33,180 nt of DNA from an uncultured Gammaproteobacteria bacterium. Lineage in GTDB: Bacteria > Pseudomonadota > Gammaproteobacteria > Pseudomonadales > Pseudohongiellaceae. Both the position numbers and the translations under genes were made by a program. Under the pieces are notes generated by a model. The model saw only the letters and a list, made by a program, of their open reading frames with translations. It did no database searches and was not told the DNA's origin. Below are positions 9,784-19,189 of this stretch, one piece after another; the first letter of the stretch is position 1; each line of letters opens with the position of its first letter. The stretch lies in the NCBI GenBank assembly GCA_903887045.1, contig CAISOD010000243.1, forward strand, positions 1 through 33,180. The letters run 5' to 3'.

Positions 9784-10095
9784 TCAGGTGATGTCGTCGC
9801 CAAGTACAGTCAGGGCATGTTCGGCGCCGGCCTCAAACACCACCGAGAACCCGCCAGCCGGACGTTTGAAGGTAATGCTGCCCTTGGCGTCGAGCTTGCC
9901 TTGCTCCAGCACTTTGCCCTGCGCGTCCACCATGCGCACGCCAACCCCAGTGGCCGAGGCGCCATCAGAGAAGCCGCCTTCGCAGGTCAGGGTGTCATCG
10001 CCGTTGTCGAAACAGTCAAACAGCGGAGTGTGGGCAAACAAGGGTTGGCTGCTGGCCAACAACCACACTGCGGTGAATGTGCATGCAAGTTTCAT
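9784..10095 (-). CDS. Small secreted protein (103 aa), first gene of the metal-transport operon
   Basis: Clear signal peptide MKLACTFTAVWLLASSQPLFAHTP; beta-rich body (VRMVDAQGKVLEQGKLDAKGSITFKRP) with two cysteines. Closely followed by the DUF4198-like gene. Confidence 0.7.
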   Translation of the reverse strand: MKLACTFTAVWLLASSQPLFAHTPLFDCFDNGDDTLTCEGGFSDGASATGVGVRMVDAQGKVLEQGKLDAKGSITFKRPAGGFSVVFEAGAEHALTVLGDDIT

Positions 10096-10137
10096 GGACT
10101 TTTCCCTCGGGATGGTCGGATTACGACTTGGACGGAC

Positions 10138-10192
10138 TATAAATGGGTTTGCTGCCGCGATGTTAAGAGTTAACAGTTTACGAACGGTTAAC
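10138..10192 (-). promoter_or_regulatory. Candidate promoter and 24-bp operator-like dyad for the metal-transport operon
   Basis: Minus strand TTAACA (10161-10166) - 17 bp - TTTATA (10138-10143). Imperfect dyad GTTAACAGTTTACGAACGGTTAAC at 10169-10192 lies just upstream of the -35 hexamer. Confidence 0.4.
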
Positions 10193-10243
10193 GCATGTCA
10201 CATCGGTGTCATTTTCCGCTGAGTGCAGTGAATATGGCCTGAA

Positions 10244-12208
10244 TCAGCTTTTGGCTTTCAACAGATCGGCCGGCAGATTGACCGAACCGGCCGCGGCCGA
10301 GCGTCGCAGGGCGAGCAGCGTCACGTCGTCGGCCAGATTGTTGTTCTGGTAGTTGGTGATGTCGAGGATCGCTGCTTCACACAGGTCGCGGTTGCTGCTT
10401 TTCAGATGCCGTTGCAAAAAAGATTTGATGCGCGGAATGCCGTAGAACTCGCCAGCAGGAGAGCGCGCTTCCGGAAAGCCATCAGTGTAAAGCAGCAGGG
10501 TATCGCCCGGTTTCAGCGTGAACTCGGCATTGCGGTATTCCTGTTCTTCCAGCATGCCGACAATGGTGCCGGTAGCATCGCCCACGTTGCTGACAGTGCC
10601 GCTCATGCTGATCAGGTAGGGTGGCAGGTGCCCGCCGTTGGCGTAGATCACCTTGCCGGTAACAATGTCGTAGCTGCCAAGGAACAGCGTGACAAAAGCG
10701 CTGCCTTTCTGGCCTTCACGCAGGCGTTCGTTGGTTTCGCGCAGGATTTCACCAGGACTGCGTCCGCTCTGCGCCAGATCGCGCACGATGGTGCGTGTCA
10801 CCGCCATCACCAGCGCTGCCGACATACCCTTGCCGCTTACGTCGGCGATGACGAATATCAGGGTTTTCGGATTCACCAGGAAGTAGTCGAAGAAGTCGCC
10901 GGCAACGTGATGTGCCGGCTGGTTGAAGGCGTAGAGCTCGAATTCCTTGCGGTCGGGGAATGGCGGAAATTCGGAAGGCAGCAGTGAGCGTTGGGTCTCG
11001 CGCGCCATCTGCAGTTCGCGCTCCACCAGTTTCTGTGCAGTTTCCTGCTGGCTCTGCAATTCGATCTGCTTCTTCAGGTTTTTCAACATGCGGTTGAAAC
11101 CCATGCTGAGACGGCCGAGCTCATCGGTGGAGCGGATGTTTGCAATGTGGGTGTCGAGTTTGCCGCGCGCCACTTCAGAAACAGCGGCTTCCAGCGTCTT
11201 GATCGGCCGTGTGATGCGCGAACTCATCACCCACACCAGAACGAAGGTAAGCCAGATGGTCAGACTGAGGCCGAGCAGGGCGATCTGGATCTGTTCGCGG
11301 ATCGGGGCAATCAGGTCGCTCTCGGACGCCAGAGTGGCGAGATGCCAGCCTGATGAGGGAATCGGGGTGTAACTGATCCACAGGTTGCCTGGCAAGATGG
11401 TGCCATCGAGGTAGAGATTGTTGACCACTCCCATGCCGCTGGCGCCGGCCATGATGCGGTCGGTGATGCGCTGGAAATCCGGGTTGACATAGGATGCCGC
11501 CAGTTCGACCAGGCCGGAGTTCAGCACCTGCACGCTATCGTAATGTGCAATGAAGCGGCCGCTGGCACTCATGATCATGAAACGTGAAGGCTCCATACGC
11601 GCCTTGAGTCGCTGGCTCAACAGATCAAGTCGCAGGTCCAGCGAAACAACGCCGATAAAAGTATCACCGGCAATGATAGGCACTGCGTAGGTGACGATGG
11701 CACGGGTGCCGGTGCCGCTGTCGTAAGTGGGGTCGCTCCAGTTGGAATCGCGGCTCATGCGCGTGCTCTGGTACCACGAAGCGCGGCCGCTGGTGTAGTC
11801 GCCGATTACACTGCTGAGATCAATGCGTTTGCGATCACGCTCGTAGACATAAGGCGCGAACAGGCGCTGATCTTCGTGCCAGGCAAAGGGTTCGAATGCC
11901 ACCCCGGCGCCATACACCAGCGGGTTGCGTGCAAGCATGTCCTCCAACAGGTGGTAGATGGCGGCAGTGTCGAGCGTGGGTTGCAGACCGAGGAAGTGGG
12001 CGGTGTCTTCGGCAGTGGCCGCGAGCGAGGCAAGATCGCTGTCGATGCCGCTGGCGAGCAGGCTGATTTCGCGCTGGTGCTGTTCCTGCAGCGTCGATAC
12101 CGCCGAATCGTAAACGCGCCGCAGTGTCAGCCCCATGACGACACCGGCAATCAACAACAGCGGCAGGATGATGGAGACAATCAGTTTCCACCGGATCGAG
12201 AAGCTCAC
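10244..12208 (-). CDS. SpoIIE/PP2C-type serine phosphatase with dCACHE-like sensor and HAMP domains
   Basis: GTG start overlapping the cinA stop (GTGA), with GGAG upstream. N-terminal [28 protein letters not shown], cache-like region, second TM, HAMP, then [35 protein letters not shown] and [11 protein letters not shown]. Confidence 0.92.
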   Translation of the reverse strand: MSFSIRWKLIVSIILPLLLIAGVVMGLTLRRVYDSAVSTLQEQHQREISLLASGIDSDLASLAATAEDTAHFLGLQPTLDTAAIYHLLEDMLARNPLVYGAGVAFEPFAWHEDQRLFAPYVYERDRKRIDLSSVIGDYTSGRASWYQSTRMSRDSNWSDPTYDSGTGTRAIVTYAVPIIAGDTFIGVVSLDLRLDLLSQRLKARMEPSRFMIMSASGRFIAHYDSVQVLNSGLVELAASYVNPDFQRITDRIMAGASGMGVVNNLYLDGTILPGNLWISYTPIPSSGWHLATLASESDLIAPIREQIQIALLGLSLTIWLTFVLVWVMSSRITRPIKTLEAAVSEVARGKLDTHIANIRSTDELGRLSMGFNRMLKNLKKQIELQSQQETAQKLVERELQMARETQRSLLPSEFPPFPDRKEFELYAFNQPAHHVAGDFFDYFLVNPKTLIFVIADVSGKGMSAALVMAVTRTIVRDLAQSGRSPGEILRETNERLREGQKGSAFVTLFLGSYDIVTGKVIYANGGHLPPYLISMSGTVSNVGDATGTIVGMLEEQEYRNAEFTLKPGDTLLLYTDGFPEARSPAGEFYGIPRIKSFLQRHLKSSNRDLCEAAILDITNYQNNNLADDVTLLALRRSAAAGSVNLPADLLKAKS

Positions 12209-13503
12209 GCGCGGTGCTCCTCGCGATAAGCGCGACCGGCGGGCACGAACGGATAGGTTACCAGCGGATCGCTGCCAAGCAGGCGCCGGCGCAACATGTC
12301 GAGCGCGACGGCGCAGCTCATTGTGCGTACCAGATTGCGTGAGCGCTGCGAGAGTTGTACCACCTGCACCCAGCTTTGAATGCGGTCGCACAGCGCAATT
12401 GCCACTGTGCCCACCGGCTTGTCGTTGCTGCCGCCATCGGGGCCGGCGATCCCGGTAATGGCGAGCGCATAGTCGCTGTCGAGCCGTGTGCGGGCACCGA
12501 TAGCCATTGCGATCGCGGTTTCTGCCGAGACGGCGCCAAACTGTGCCAGGAGGGCAGCATCGACACCCAGCAGGTGTTCTTTCGCGGCATTCGAATAACT
12601 GACAACGCTGTGCTGCAGATAGGCAGAGCTGCCGGCGAAGTCCACCAACTGGCTGCTCAACATGCCGCCGCTGCACGATTCGGCGAGCGCCAGCGTCGTA
12701 CCGGGGCGAGCCAGCAGCAGCAGGTGCACTTCTTCGGCAATGCTGGCGCAGCGGGTGGACACGATGGCAGTGCCGAGCAGCGTCTGCAGTTGTTGCACGT
12801 AGCCGTCCTGCTGCGCGATGGCAGCATCGCCACGGGCAAATATCTTGATTTCGACGTGCGGCGGCGATGGCCGGTAGCCCAGCGTGATCCCGGTCGGCAG
12901 TGATAGTGTGTCTATGCTATTGGCCAGTGTTGATTCGCCATGGCCCAAAGTCAGTAGTTTGACCAGGCGCGTCGCCTCACCCCGGCTGAATTGCTGGTGG
13001 AGGAAGGGCACGAATTGTTCGCTGACCATCTGCTTGAATTCCACCGGTACGCCGGGAGTAAAGAACAGCCAGGCGCGATTGAGCTGCATGCGGAAACCCG
13101 GCGCTGAGCCGGCTGGGTTGTCGATCAGCACGGCGCCTTCCGGCAACAAGCACTGTTTGAGATTGTTGGCCGCCATCGTGCGACCGCGTTTGCTGAACCA
13201 GGCTTCAAGATGTGAGCGCCATTGCCGGTGTTCGACCAGGGCAACGCCGGCGGCGCGTGCTGCGGCTTCGGCGCTGAGGTCGTCGCTGGTGGGGCCGAGA
13301 CCGCCATTCACGAGGATGAGGTCGGCCGTAAGGCTGCGTTCGCGGAAAAGGGAAATGAGGTCGTCCATGCGGTCGCCCACCGTGCTGCGACGGGACAACT
13401 CAATGCCAAGACCCATCATGCAGTCGGCAAACCAGGCTGCATTGGTATCCACTATCTGTCCCGACAACACTTCTTCGCCGGTACTGATCATTTCGAGGAG
13501 CAT
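12205..13503 (-). CDS. cinA: CinA family protein (competence/damage-inducible, NMN amidase type)
   Basis: [32 protein letters not shown] and [12 protein letters not shown]-terminal amidase: [32 protein letters not shown] and [19 protein letters not shown]. Confidence 0.95.
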   Translation of the reverse strand: MLLEMISTGEEVLSGQIVDTNAAWFADCMMGLGIELSRRSTVGDRMDDLISLFRERSLTADLILVNGGLGPTSDDLSAEAAARAAGVALVEHRQWRSHLEAWFSKRGRTMAANNLKQCLLPEGAVLIDNPAGSAPGFRMQLNRAWLFFTPGVPVEFKQMVSEQFVPFLHQQFSRGEATRLVKLLTLGHGESTLANSIDTLSLPTGITLGYRPSPPHVEIKIFARGDAAIAQQDGYVQQLQTLLGTAIVSTRCASIAEEVHLLLLARPGTTLALAESCSGGMLSSQLVDFAGSSAYLQHSVVSYSNAAKEHLLGVDAALLAQFGAVSAETAIAMAIGARTRLDSDYALAITGIAGPDGGSNDKPVGTVAIALCDRIQSWVQVVQLSQRSRNLVRTMSCAVALDMLRRRLLGSDPLVTYPFVPAGRAYREEHRA

Positions 13504-13631
13504 TTTGCGGGGCTGTCTGGCTCAGCAGTAGACGGCAATGATAGCCGATAAGGCGAAGCTAGACCCGCCATGAATGGGGGGTCTGACAGCGCTGTTAAGG
13601 AGTGGGTAAGCCGGGGGTGGGAGGCGGTGGT

Positions 13632-14495
13632 TTACTGCTTGTCCTTGGCTTCTTTCGACTCTTTCGAATCCTTCGAGTCTTTCGACTCTTTCGACTCTTT
13701 CGATTCTTCCAGTTCGGCGGCTATGCTCAGCAGACGTTTGCCGGCTTCAATCGATACGTCTTGCGGAATTTCCAGTGACCCTAGCCACTGCGCCTTGTCG
13801 TCCTCGTCCTTGCCGTTCGACAGTGCGCTCATACCGGTGGTGGTATGCAGGCAGCGGATGCGCTTGAATTTTTCAGGATCAGCGACAGTTTCATCTTTCA
13901 GCACGATGCTGCATTCGTACAGCACCCAGGTACCTTCGACTGACTGCCAGAAAAAGTCGGTGCCGTTACGGCTGGCCTTGAGCTCGGAATCGGCTTTTTC
14001 CTTCTCGGTGGTCAGATCCTTCAGTTCCTTGCGGCTCTTGACCAACGCATTGTTGAGGGCCAGGTTGTCGGCGGCCTGCTGCTGGGTCTTTTTCTTCAGG
14101 TCGGCGACCTGGCGTTTCAGGCGCTCGGGATCGAGCTGCTTGAGCTCTTTCAACTCATCAAGGGCGACTTTGAGTTCGTCGCGCGTCTTTTTGAGCTGGT
14201 TGTTGAGAACGTTGTCTTTCTTGTCGCCATCAATCAGCTGCTCGAGCTTTTCCAGCTGGATCTGCTGCCGCAGCGCTTCGAACTCTGCTTCAACGCCGGC
14301 AAAGTGATCAAACTGCCGCTCAAGATGCTCGAAATCTTTCTTGTGCTCGAGCAAATCCTCACGCAGCTTGATTTCAACCTGCTTGGATCGCTCCAACTGC
14401 TCAAGCAGCTGGATGCGCTCCTCTTCGAGTTTGGAGACTTCGGCTTTCAGGACACTGCTGGTGCGGAGTTCTTTCAGGCTTAAAACTTGGGCCAT
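13632..14495 (-). CDS. Coiled-coil protein of unknown family with charged tandem-repeat C-terminus
   Basis: Long heptad-like region, a short globular segment (FFWQSVEGTWVLYECSIVL), and the tail ESKESKESKDSKDSKESKEAKDKQ. Confidence 0.8.
   Translation of the reverse strand: MAQVLSLKELRTSSVLKAEVSKLEEERIQLLEQLERSKQVEIKLREDLLEHKKDFEHLERQFDHFAGVEAEFEALRQQIQLEKLEQLIDGDKKDNVLNNQLKKTRDELKVALDELKELKQLDPERLKRQVADLKKKTQQQAADNLALNNALVKSRKELKDLTTEKEKADSELKASRNGTDFFWQSVEGTWVLYECSIVLKDETVADPEKFKRIRCLHTTTGMSALSNGKDEDDKAQWLGSLEIPQDVSIEAGKRLLSIAAELEESKESKESKDSKDSKESKEAKDKQ
13650..13710. repeat. 9-nt imperfect tandem repeat encoding (E/D)SK units
   Basis: Consecutive ttcttt/cttcga-type 9-mers (e.g. gactctttc repeated) read as ESK/DSK in the minus-strand CDS. 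Confidence 0.85.
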
Positions 14496-14659
14496 GGGGT
14501 GATCTGGTCTGCGACGGACTGTTGGGAAGAACAGCTGGAAGCGAAATGTGATGAGATGGAAAAAGCGGCGCGAAGTCTACCATGCAGCCCGCTGTGCGAG
14601 GCAAGCTCCGACATCAGGTAATTGAGGAAAACTGTCGCAAACGCAGGATAAGAGGCAGA

Positions 14660-15304
14660 TTATTTCTCCATTTCGGCGATTTTGTCCTTCATTTGGGCGA
14701 TCAGACCGTCGATGCCGTCCTTGGTAAAAATCGAACGGTAGGTGTCACGGTACGAGCTCACCATGCTGACGTTCTCGACTTCAACATCGTAGATGAACCA
14801 GCCGTCATTGCGTTTGCGCAGCTTGTAATTGACCGGGATGTTGCCGGTGCCGGAGAGGATTACCGAGTCAACGCTCGCGCGGTTCTCGTTCACTTCCTCC
14901 TTGCGGAACTCGACGACTTCATTGGTGTAAACCTTGATGCGACCTATATAGGTACTTTCAATGGTCTGCAGCAGCAGGCCCTTGAACTCTTGCTGCTGGG
15001 CAGGAGAGATGTTCTTCCAGTTGGTCGACAGCACGCTCTGCGCCATGGCGACGTCGTCAAAAGCCCGGCGGATTTCGGCACTGATGGCGGCGCGGTCGTT
15101 CTCGAGGTTGTAGTCGGGTTTGCGCAGTACGGCCAGGATGTTTTCGACCACGGTTTTCACTGCAGCAGTAGGGGTGCCCTGGGCATGGACAGCGGGTACT
15201 GTCAGCAACAGGGGCAGCAGCAGGCCGGTGGCCAACAGCAGACGCCTGCTCAGGCCGGTACTGCGGGCAAGGCGGGAGATAGTACGAGTGACGTTAGTAG
15301 GCAT
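14660..15304 (-). CDS. mlaC: MlaC-like phospholipid-binding periplasmic protein
   Basis: Signal peptide then VVENILAVLRKP, AIMAxx-like ARRAFDDVAMAQSVLSTNWKNISPAQQQEFKGLLLQTIESTYIGRIKVY, and WFIYDVEVENVSMVSSYRDTYRSIFTKDGIDGLIAQM. ATG at 15304 preferred. Confidence 0.92.
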   Translation of the reverse strand: MPTNVTRTISRLARSTGLSRRLLLATGLLLPLLLTVPAVHAQGTPTAAVKTVVENILAVLRKPDYNLENDRAAISAEIRRAFDDVAMAQSVLSTNWKNISPAQQQEFKGLLLQTIESTYIGRIKVYTNEVVEFRKEEVNENRASVDSVILSGTGNIPVNYKLRKRNDGWFIYDVEVENVSMVSSYRDTYRSIFTKDGIDGLIAQMKDKIAEMEK

Positions 15305-15468
15305 GCTGAATCCTCTGTGTTGCCAACCAGACGTGGATCTACTGGTGGTCCCGGATGATTGGCGGCAATTATAACGCCGGACACCGAATGCGGCCTTAAC
15401 GGCGGGGGCTGGGCGGCAAAATGCCAACCAGCTGAAAAAGCACCAGGTGTCTGAACGACTTGCGATCT

Positions 15469-16185
15469 TTACTGGTCGATCTTGCCTTGACGGTTCTGTA
15501 CCCAGGCACTGCGGAAAAACACATAGGGATCGAGGGCGCTCTCATAGAACGCTTCGTAGGTGTCCTGATCGAGCGATAGGTCTACCTCGGCAGCAGCCAG
15601 GTTGATACCGATGATCTCGCCCGTCACCAGATTCTGATAGAAAGGGTTCACGCGGTTGTTGGTGATGCTGCCGGCCATATCGCGCAAGCTGGTAGGGCCG
15701 TACAGAGGCACTACCAGATAAAAGCCGTGGCCGACGCCGTAGCGGGCCAGTGTTTGACCCACGTCTTCCTCATCCTGCAAAAGGCCGAGGTGGGTAGCTG
15801 GATCGAGCAGGCCGCCCAGGCCTGCAGCGGTATTCAGCACGAATCGACTGGCTTCGATGGCAGCATTGCGCGGCTCGCCCTGCAGCAGGGCACAGGCTGC
15901 CGACACTGGTGCCAGCAAGTTGGTGAAGAAATTGGCCATGCCGTTGCGCACGGGTACCGGCAGTACCCGCAGGCCGCGTGCAATGGGTTTCAGCACGCCG
16001 CGGTAGAGTTTGTCGTTGACGGCAAAGCTGGCACGATTTAGGGATTCGAGAGGGTCGGCGATGGCGGGAGCTGCGCTGGCTTCCTCGTCGAATTCAAAAA
16101 ACTCTTCATCTTCCTGCGACTGTGCAGGCAATGCGATCAGCGCGGCAAGCAATGGCAACAACTTGATAAGACCTTGCTTTTCCAT
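15469..16185 (-). CDS. mlaA: MlaA/VacJ family protein, apparently without a lipobox
   Basis: DPLESLNRASFAVNDKLYRGVLKPIARGL, NGMANFFTNLLAPVSAACALLQGEP, RFVLNTAAGLGGLLDPA, GVGHGFYLVVPLYGPTSLRD. Confidence 0.93.
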   Translation of the reverse strand: MEKQGLIKLLPLLAALIALPAQSQEDEEFFEFDEEASAAPAIADPLESLNRASFAVNDKLYRGVLKPIARGLRVLPVPVRNGMANFFTNLLAPVSAACALLQGEPRNAAIEASRFVLNTAAGLGGLLDPATHLGLLQDEEDVGQTLARYGVGHGFYLVVPLYGPTSLRDMAGSITNNRVNPFYQNLVTGEIIGINLAAAEVDLSLDQDTYEAFYESALDPYVFFRSAWVQNRQGKIDQ

Positions 16186-16222
16186 AAGGGGATTCCGGGG
16201 TGGAGAGGGCGTGCCGGCAGTG

Positions 16223-16675
16223 CTACTCGCTGCTGCCGCTGAAAATGTATTTGCTGACCAACTCTTCCAGGCTAACGGCTGATTCGGTTTCAGTGATCTG
16301 CATGCCGTCGGACAAAAGATCCGGAAAGCCGCCAGCAGTCAGCTTGATGTATTTCTCGCCTATGATGCCCTGCGTACGCACGGCAGCTATGGCGTCCTCC
16401 TGCACCGGCACACCTTCATTGATGCGCAAAGTAACAATGGCTTGATAGTTGTCTGGATCAAATTCGATTTTGCTGACGGTGCCGACACGCACGCCGGCCG
16501 CTTCGATGATGCCGCCGGGGCGCAGGCCGGAGATGTTGTCGAAGCGCGCCATCAGCGTATAGCCCGGCTGCTGACGGAAGTTGCCGCCGCCTATAGTCAC
16601 CGCCTGATAGCTGAAGGCGGCAAGGCCCAGCATGACGAAGATGCCGGTGAGCAGTTGCAAGTTGAGTCTTTTCAT
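16223..16675 (-). CDS. mlaD: MlaD, MCE-domain protein
   Basis: N-terminal TM, then YTLMARFDNISGLRPGGIIEAAGVRVGTVSKIEFDPDNYQAIVTLRI and RTQGIIGEKYIKLTAGG. Confidence 0.95.
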   Translation of the reverse strand: MKRLNLQLLTGIFVMLGLAAFSYQAVTIGGGNFRQQPGYTLMARFDNISGLRPGGIIEAAGVRVGTVSKIEFDPDNYQAIVTLRINEGVPVQEDAIAAVRTQGIIGEKYIKLTAGGFPDLLSDGMQITETESAVSLEELVSKYIFSGSSE

Positions 16676-16694
16676 GGGGTTCTCCTTCCAAATC

Positions 16695-17480
16695 CTAAAT
16701 CAGTGCGCCGATCAGAAAATCGCTGAACAGCACTGCAATCGACGACATTACGACAGCATCCGTGGTGACCGAGCTCACACCCTCGGCGCCCTGCGAGCCG
16801 GCCTTGCCGAGATGCATGTAGAAGCCGCGTGCACAACAAATCAGCGTGATCAGCAGGCCGAAAATCACTGATTTGACGAGGCCAAGCCGCACGTCTACCC
16901 ATTCAATGGCGTCGGTCATGCCGTTCATATATGAGCCTTCGGGGAGGCCGAACATGTAGACGCCGACGAAATACCCGCCGAACAGGGCGACGAAATCGAA
17001 CACCATCGTCAACAATGGCACCGACAGCAGGCCTGCAACCAGCTTTGGTGCTATCAGGAATTTGCCGGGCGAGATTGCCATGCATTCGAGTGCATCGACC
17101 TGTTCCGTGATGCGCATGATGCCGAGTTCGGCAGTGATCGACGAACCGGCGCGGCCAACCACCATCAGCGAGGTCATCACCGGCCCGAGTTCGCGGATAA
17201 CGCTGAGCGCCACCCCGGCGCCGAGCAGATCAACCGCACCGAAACGTTCGAGTATGTTGTAGAACTGCAGACCCAGCACCATGCCGATGGTGACACCGGA
17301 CACGATGATCAGCGTCAGTGAGCGTGCGCCGATGAAATACATCTGTCGCACGATTGGGTACAGCCGGTACGGCGGTTGCAACAGTTCCCAGAACACGATC
17401 AACAACAGGTTGAAGGTGCGGCCGGTCTGTTCCAGAGAGCTGATAACAATCGCGCCAATATTTTCAATGGATTTCAACAT
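16695..17480 (-). CDS. mlaE: MlaE family ABC permease
   Basis: GARSLTLIIVSGVTIGMVLGLQFYNIL, ELGPVMTSLMVVGRAGSSITAELGIMRITEQVDALECMAISPGKFLIAPKL. Confidence 0.96.
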   Translation of the reverse strand: MLKSIENIGAIVISSLEQTGRTFNLLLIVFWELLQPPYRLYPIVRQMYFIGARSLTLIIVSGVTIGMVLGLQFYNILERFGAVDLLGAGVALSVIRELGPVMTSLMVVGRAGSSITAELGIMRITEQVDALECMAISPGKFLIAPKLVAGLLSVPLLTMVFDFVALFGGYFVGVYMFGLPEGSYMNGMTDAIEWVDVRLGLVKSVIFGLLITLICCARGFYMHLGKAGSQGAEGVSSVTTDAVVMSSIAVLFSDFLIGALI

Positions 17481-18287
17481 CTATACCCCTCCTGTCAGGC
17501 GGCGCAGGTGGGTGTCGGTGTCCACTATCGTTTCGCGCGGCTTGCGGTTGAGCATGCCCTGGATTTCCGGATTGGTGGACGCAGTGATCTGTTGCGGCGT
17601 GCCGGTTTCGATGATGAGGCCGTTCGACATCACGGCGATATGGTCGGCAATCTTGAAGATACTGTCGAGCTCGTGGGTGACGACGACAATCGTCATGCGC
17701 ATCGTGTTTTTCAGCGTAATGATCAGCTGGTCCAGCTCGGCGGCGGTGCTCGGATCCAGACCGGCGGATGGCTCATCAAAGAACAACAGTTTCGGGTCCA
17801 TGATGATGGCGCGCGCCAGTGCGGCGCGCTTGGTCATGCCGCCCGACAGTTCGGCCGGCATCAGGTGTTCGGCCGGCAGCATGTTGACCATGTCGAGCTT
17901 GATGCGGGTCATGATCTCGATGGTTTTTTCATCGAGATTGGTGTGTTCGCGCAGCGCCAGCTGGATGTTCTCCGCCACCGACATCGACGAGAATAGTGCC
18001 CCGCCCTGGAAGGCGACACCCATCTGTATGCGTACTTTGTTGATTTCACGCAGTGAAGCGCTGGCGATGTCGGTGCCGAGTATGTGCACGCTGCCGCTGG
18101 TCGGTTTTTTGAGGCCGAGCAGGCAGCGCAACAGTGTGGTCTTGCCGGCACCACTCTGGCCCATGATCACCATGATCTGGCCCATCGGGATGTCAAGATT
18201 GACGTCACTCAGGATGCGGCGCTGGCCGTAATCGACCACAAGATTGCGGATCGAAATGGCGTTTCGCTGTGAGTTGTCGGTGGACAT
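17481..18287 (-). CDS. mlaF: MlaF family ABC ATPase
   Basis: Walker A GQSGAGKTTLLRCLLGL, signature AELSGGMTKRAALARAI, Walker B LLFFDEPSAGLDP, H-loop VTHEL. ATG at 18287 (MSTDNSQ). Confidence 0.96.
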   Translation of the reverse strand: MSTDNSQRNAISIRNLVVDYGQRRILSDVNLDIPMGQIMVIMGQSGAGKTTLLRCLLGLKKPTSGSVHILGTDIASASLREINKVRIQMGVAFQGGALFSSMSVAENIQLALREHTNLDEKTIEIMTRIKLDMVNMLPAEHLMPAELSGGMTKRAALARAIIMDPKLLFFDEPSAGLDPSTAAELDQLIITLKNTMRMTIVVVTHELDSIFKIADHIAVMSNGLIIETGTPQQITASTNPEIQGMLNRKPRETIVDTDTHLRRLTGGV

Positions 18288-18291
18288 GCGC

Positions 18292-18645
18292 TTACTGTAT
18301 TGCTCCAGCGTGGGTTGTGACCTGGGCCTTGAACTGCTCGGCACTTGAGTACAGATTGAAAATCTTGTCGAGTCGCGTCAGGGTCAGTACCTGCAGCGCC
18401 GTGGTACTGATGTTCAGCAGTCCATAGGGCAGCTTCGACGATTTGGCGGTCTGAAAGCCTTCAACCAGGGAGGCAATACCCGAGCTGTCGATGTAGCTGA
18501 CCTGCGCCATGTCGATCAACAGCGGCTTGCCGTCCTTCAGGGTGCCGAGAATTTTTTCGCGCAGCTTCGGCGAAAAATGCATGTCGACCTCGCCGCTCAG
18601 TGCAAGCAAGTCGAACCCCGTTTCCGATTTGAGAGTAAGTTCCAT
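18292..18645 (-). CDS. STAS-domain protein (MlaB-like or anti-sigma-antagonist-like)
   Basis: GFDLLALSGEVDMHFSPKLREKI, LLIDMAQVSYIDSSGIASLVEGF. ATG at 18645 (MELTLKSE); 4 nt from the mlaF start. Confidence 0.92.
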   Translation of the reverse strand: MELTLKSETGFDLLALSGEVDMHFSPKLREKILGTLKDGKPLLIDMAQVSYIDSSGIASLVEGFQTAKSSKLPYGLLNISTTALQVLTLTRLDKIFNLYSSAEQFKAQVTTHAGAIQ

Positions 18646-18664
18646 ACCGCCTTCCGCCACTCCG

Positions 18665-18670
18665 ATTATA
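18665..18670 (-). promoter_or_regulatory. Candidate -10 element for an internal promoter upstream of STAS-mlaFEDAC
   Basis: Perfect TATAAT on the minus strand in the 88-nt gap between the kinase and STAS genes. No convincing -35. Confidence 0.3.
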
Positions 18671-18733
18671 AAAAGCCCAACAGCAAAAATCCGTAATTTG
18701 GTGTCCGGTACAACTGCCACCGGGCCCCGTAGA

Positions 18734-19189
18734 TCAGTTCCGACCAAGATGCTTGCGCATCTGCAATACATTGCCGGAGCTGCCGGGGGAGTCCAGCAAC
18801 ACCACTTCGTCCATCACCTGATTGATGATGTGGCAACCCAGCCCGCCCGGACGTATTTCGTCCAGCGGACGCGAGCGCATTTCGCCGGCACAGGATTTGT
18901 GCTTGGCGAAATCGGTTAGCCGGAACACCAGGTGGCATTGGTTGCTGGTGGTGGGTTCATCGCCCGGTACCAGATCCACTTCCAGCACAATGTCGCCCTT
19001 GTCGTTGGGGCCATAGGCATGCTGGATGATGTTCATGCAGGCCTCGCCCACCGCCAGCACCACGTTGTTGAGCACTGCCTCCGACCCACCGCAGTGCTTG
19101 AGTGCTTCGCGCAGTTTCAATCGCACGCTACCCATCTGCTCGGCGCAGGCGGGAAACTGGTAAGCCAGTAAGCGCTGGGTAGCTGTCAT
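18734..19189 (-). CDS. RsbW-like serine-protein kinase / anti-sigma regulatory factor (HATPase_c_2)
   Basis: N-box NNVVLAVGEACMNIIQHAYG, LTDFAKHKSC, G-box GGLGCHIINQVMDEV. ATGA overlap with the upstream phosphatase remnant. Confidence 0.88.
   Translation of the reverse strand: MTATQRLLAYQFPACAEQMGSVRLKLREALKHCGGSEAVLNNVVLAVGEACMNIIQHAYGPNDKGDIVLEVDLVPGDEPTTSNQCHLVFRLTDFAKHKSCAGEMRSRPLDEIRPGGLGCHIINQVMDEVVLLDSPGSSGNVLQMRKHLGRN

Noticed and set aside
12209-12676. N-terminal extension of the SpoIIE ORF given in the ORF track
   Set aside because: Overlaps cinA in another frame with low-complexity arginine-rich translation; the GTG start at 12208 with RBS and TM helix is far more credible.
13650-13710. 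Possible CRISPR or VNTR-like array
   Set aside because: 9-nt units with no spacers; simply in-frame coding repeats.
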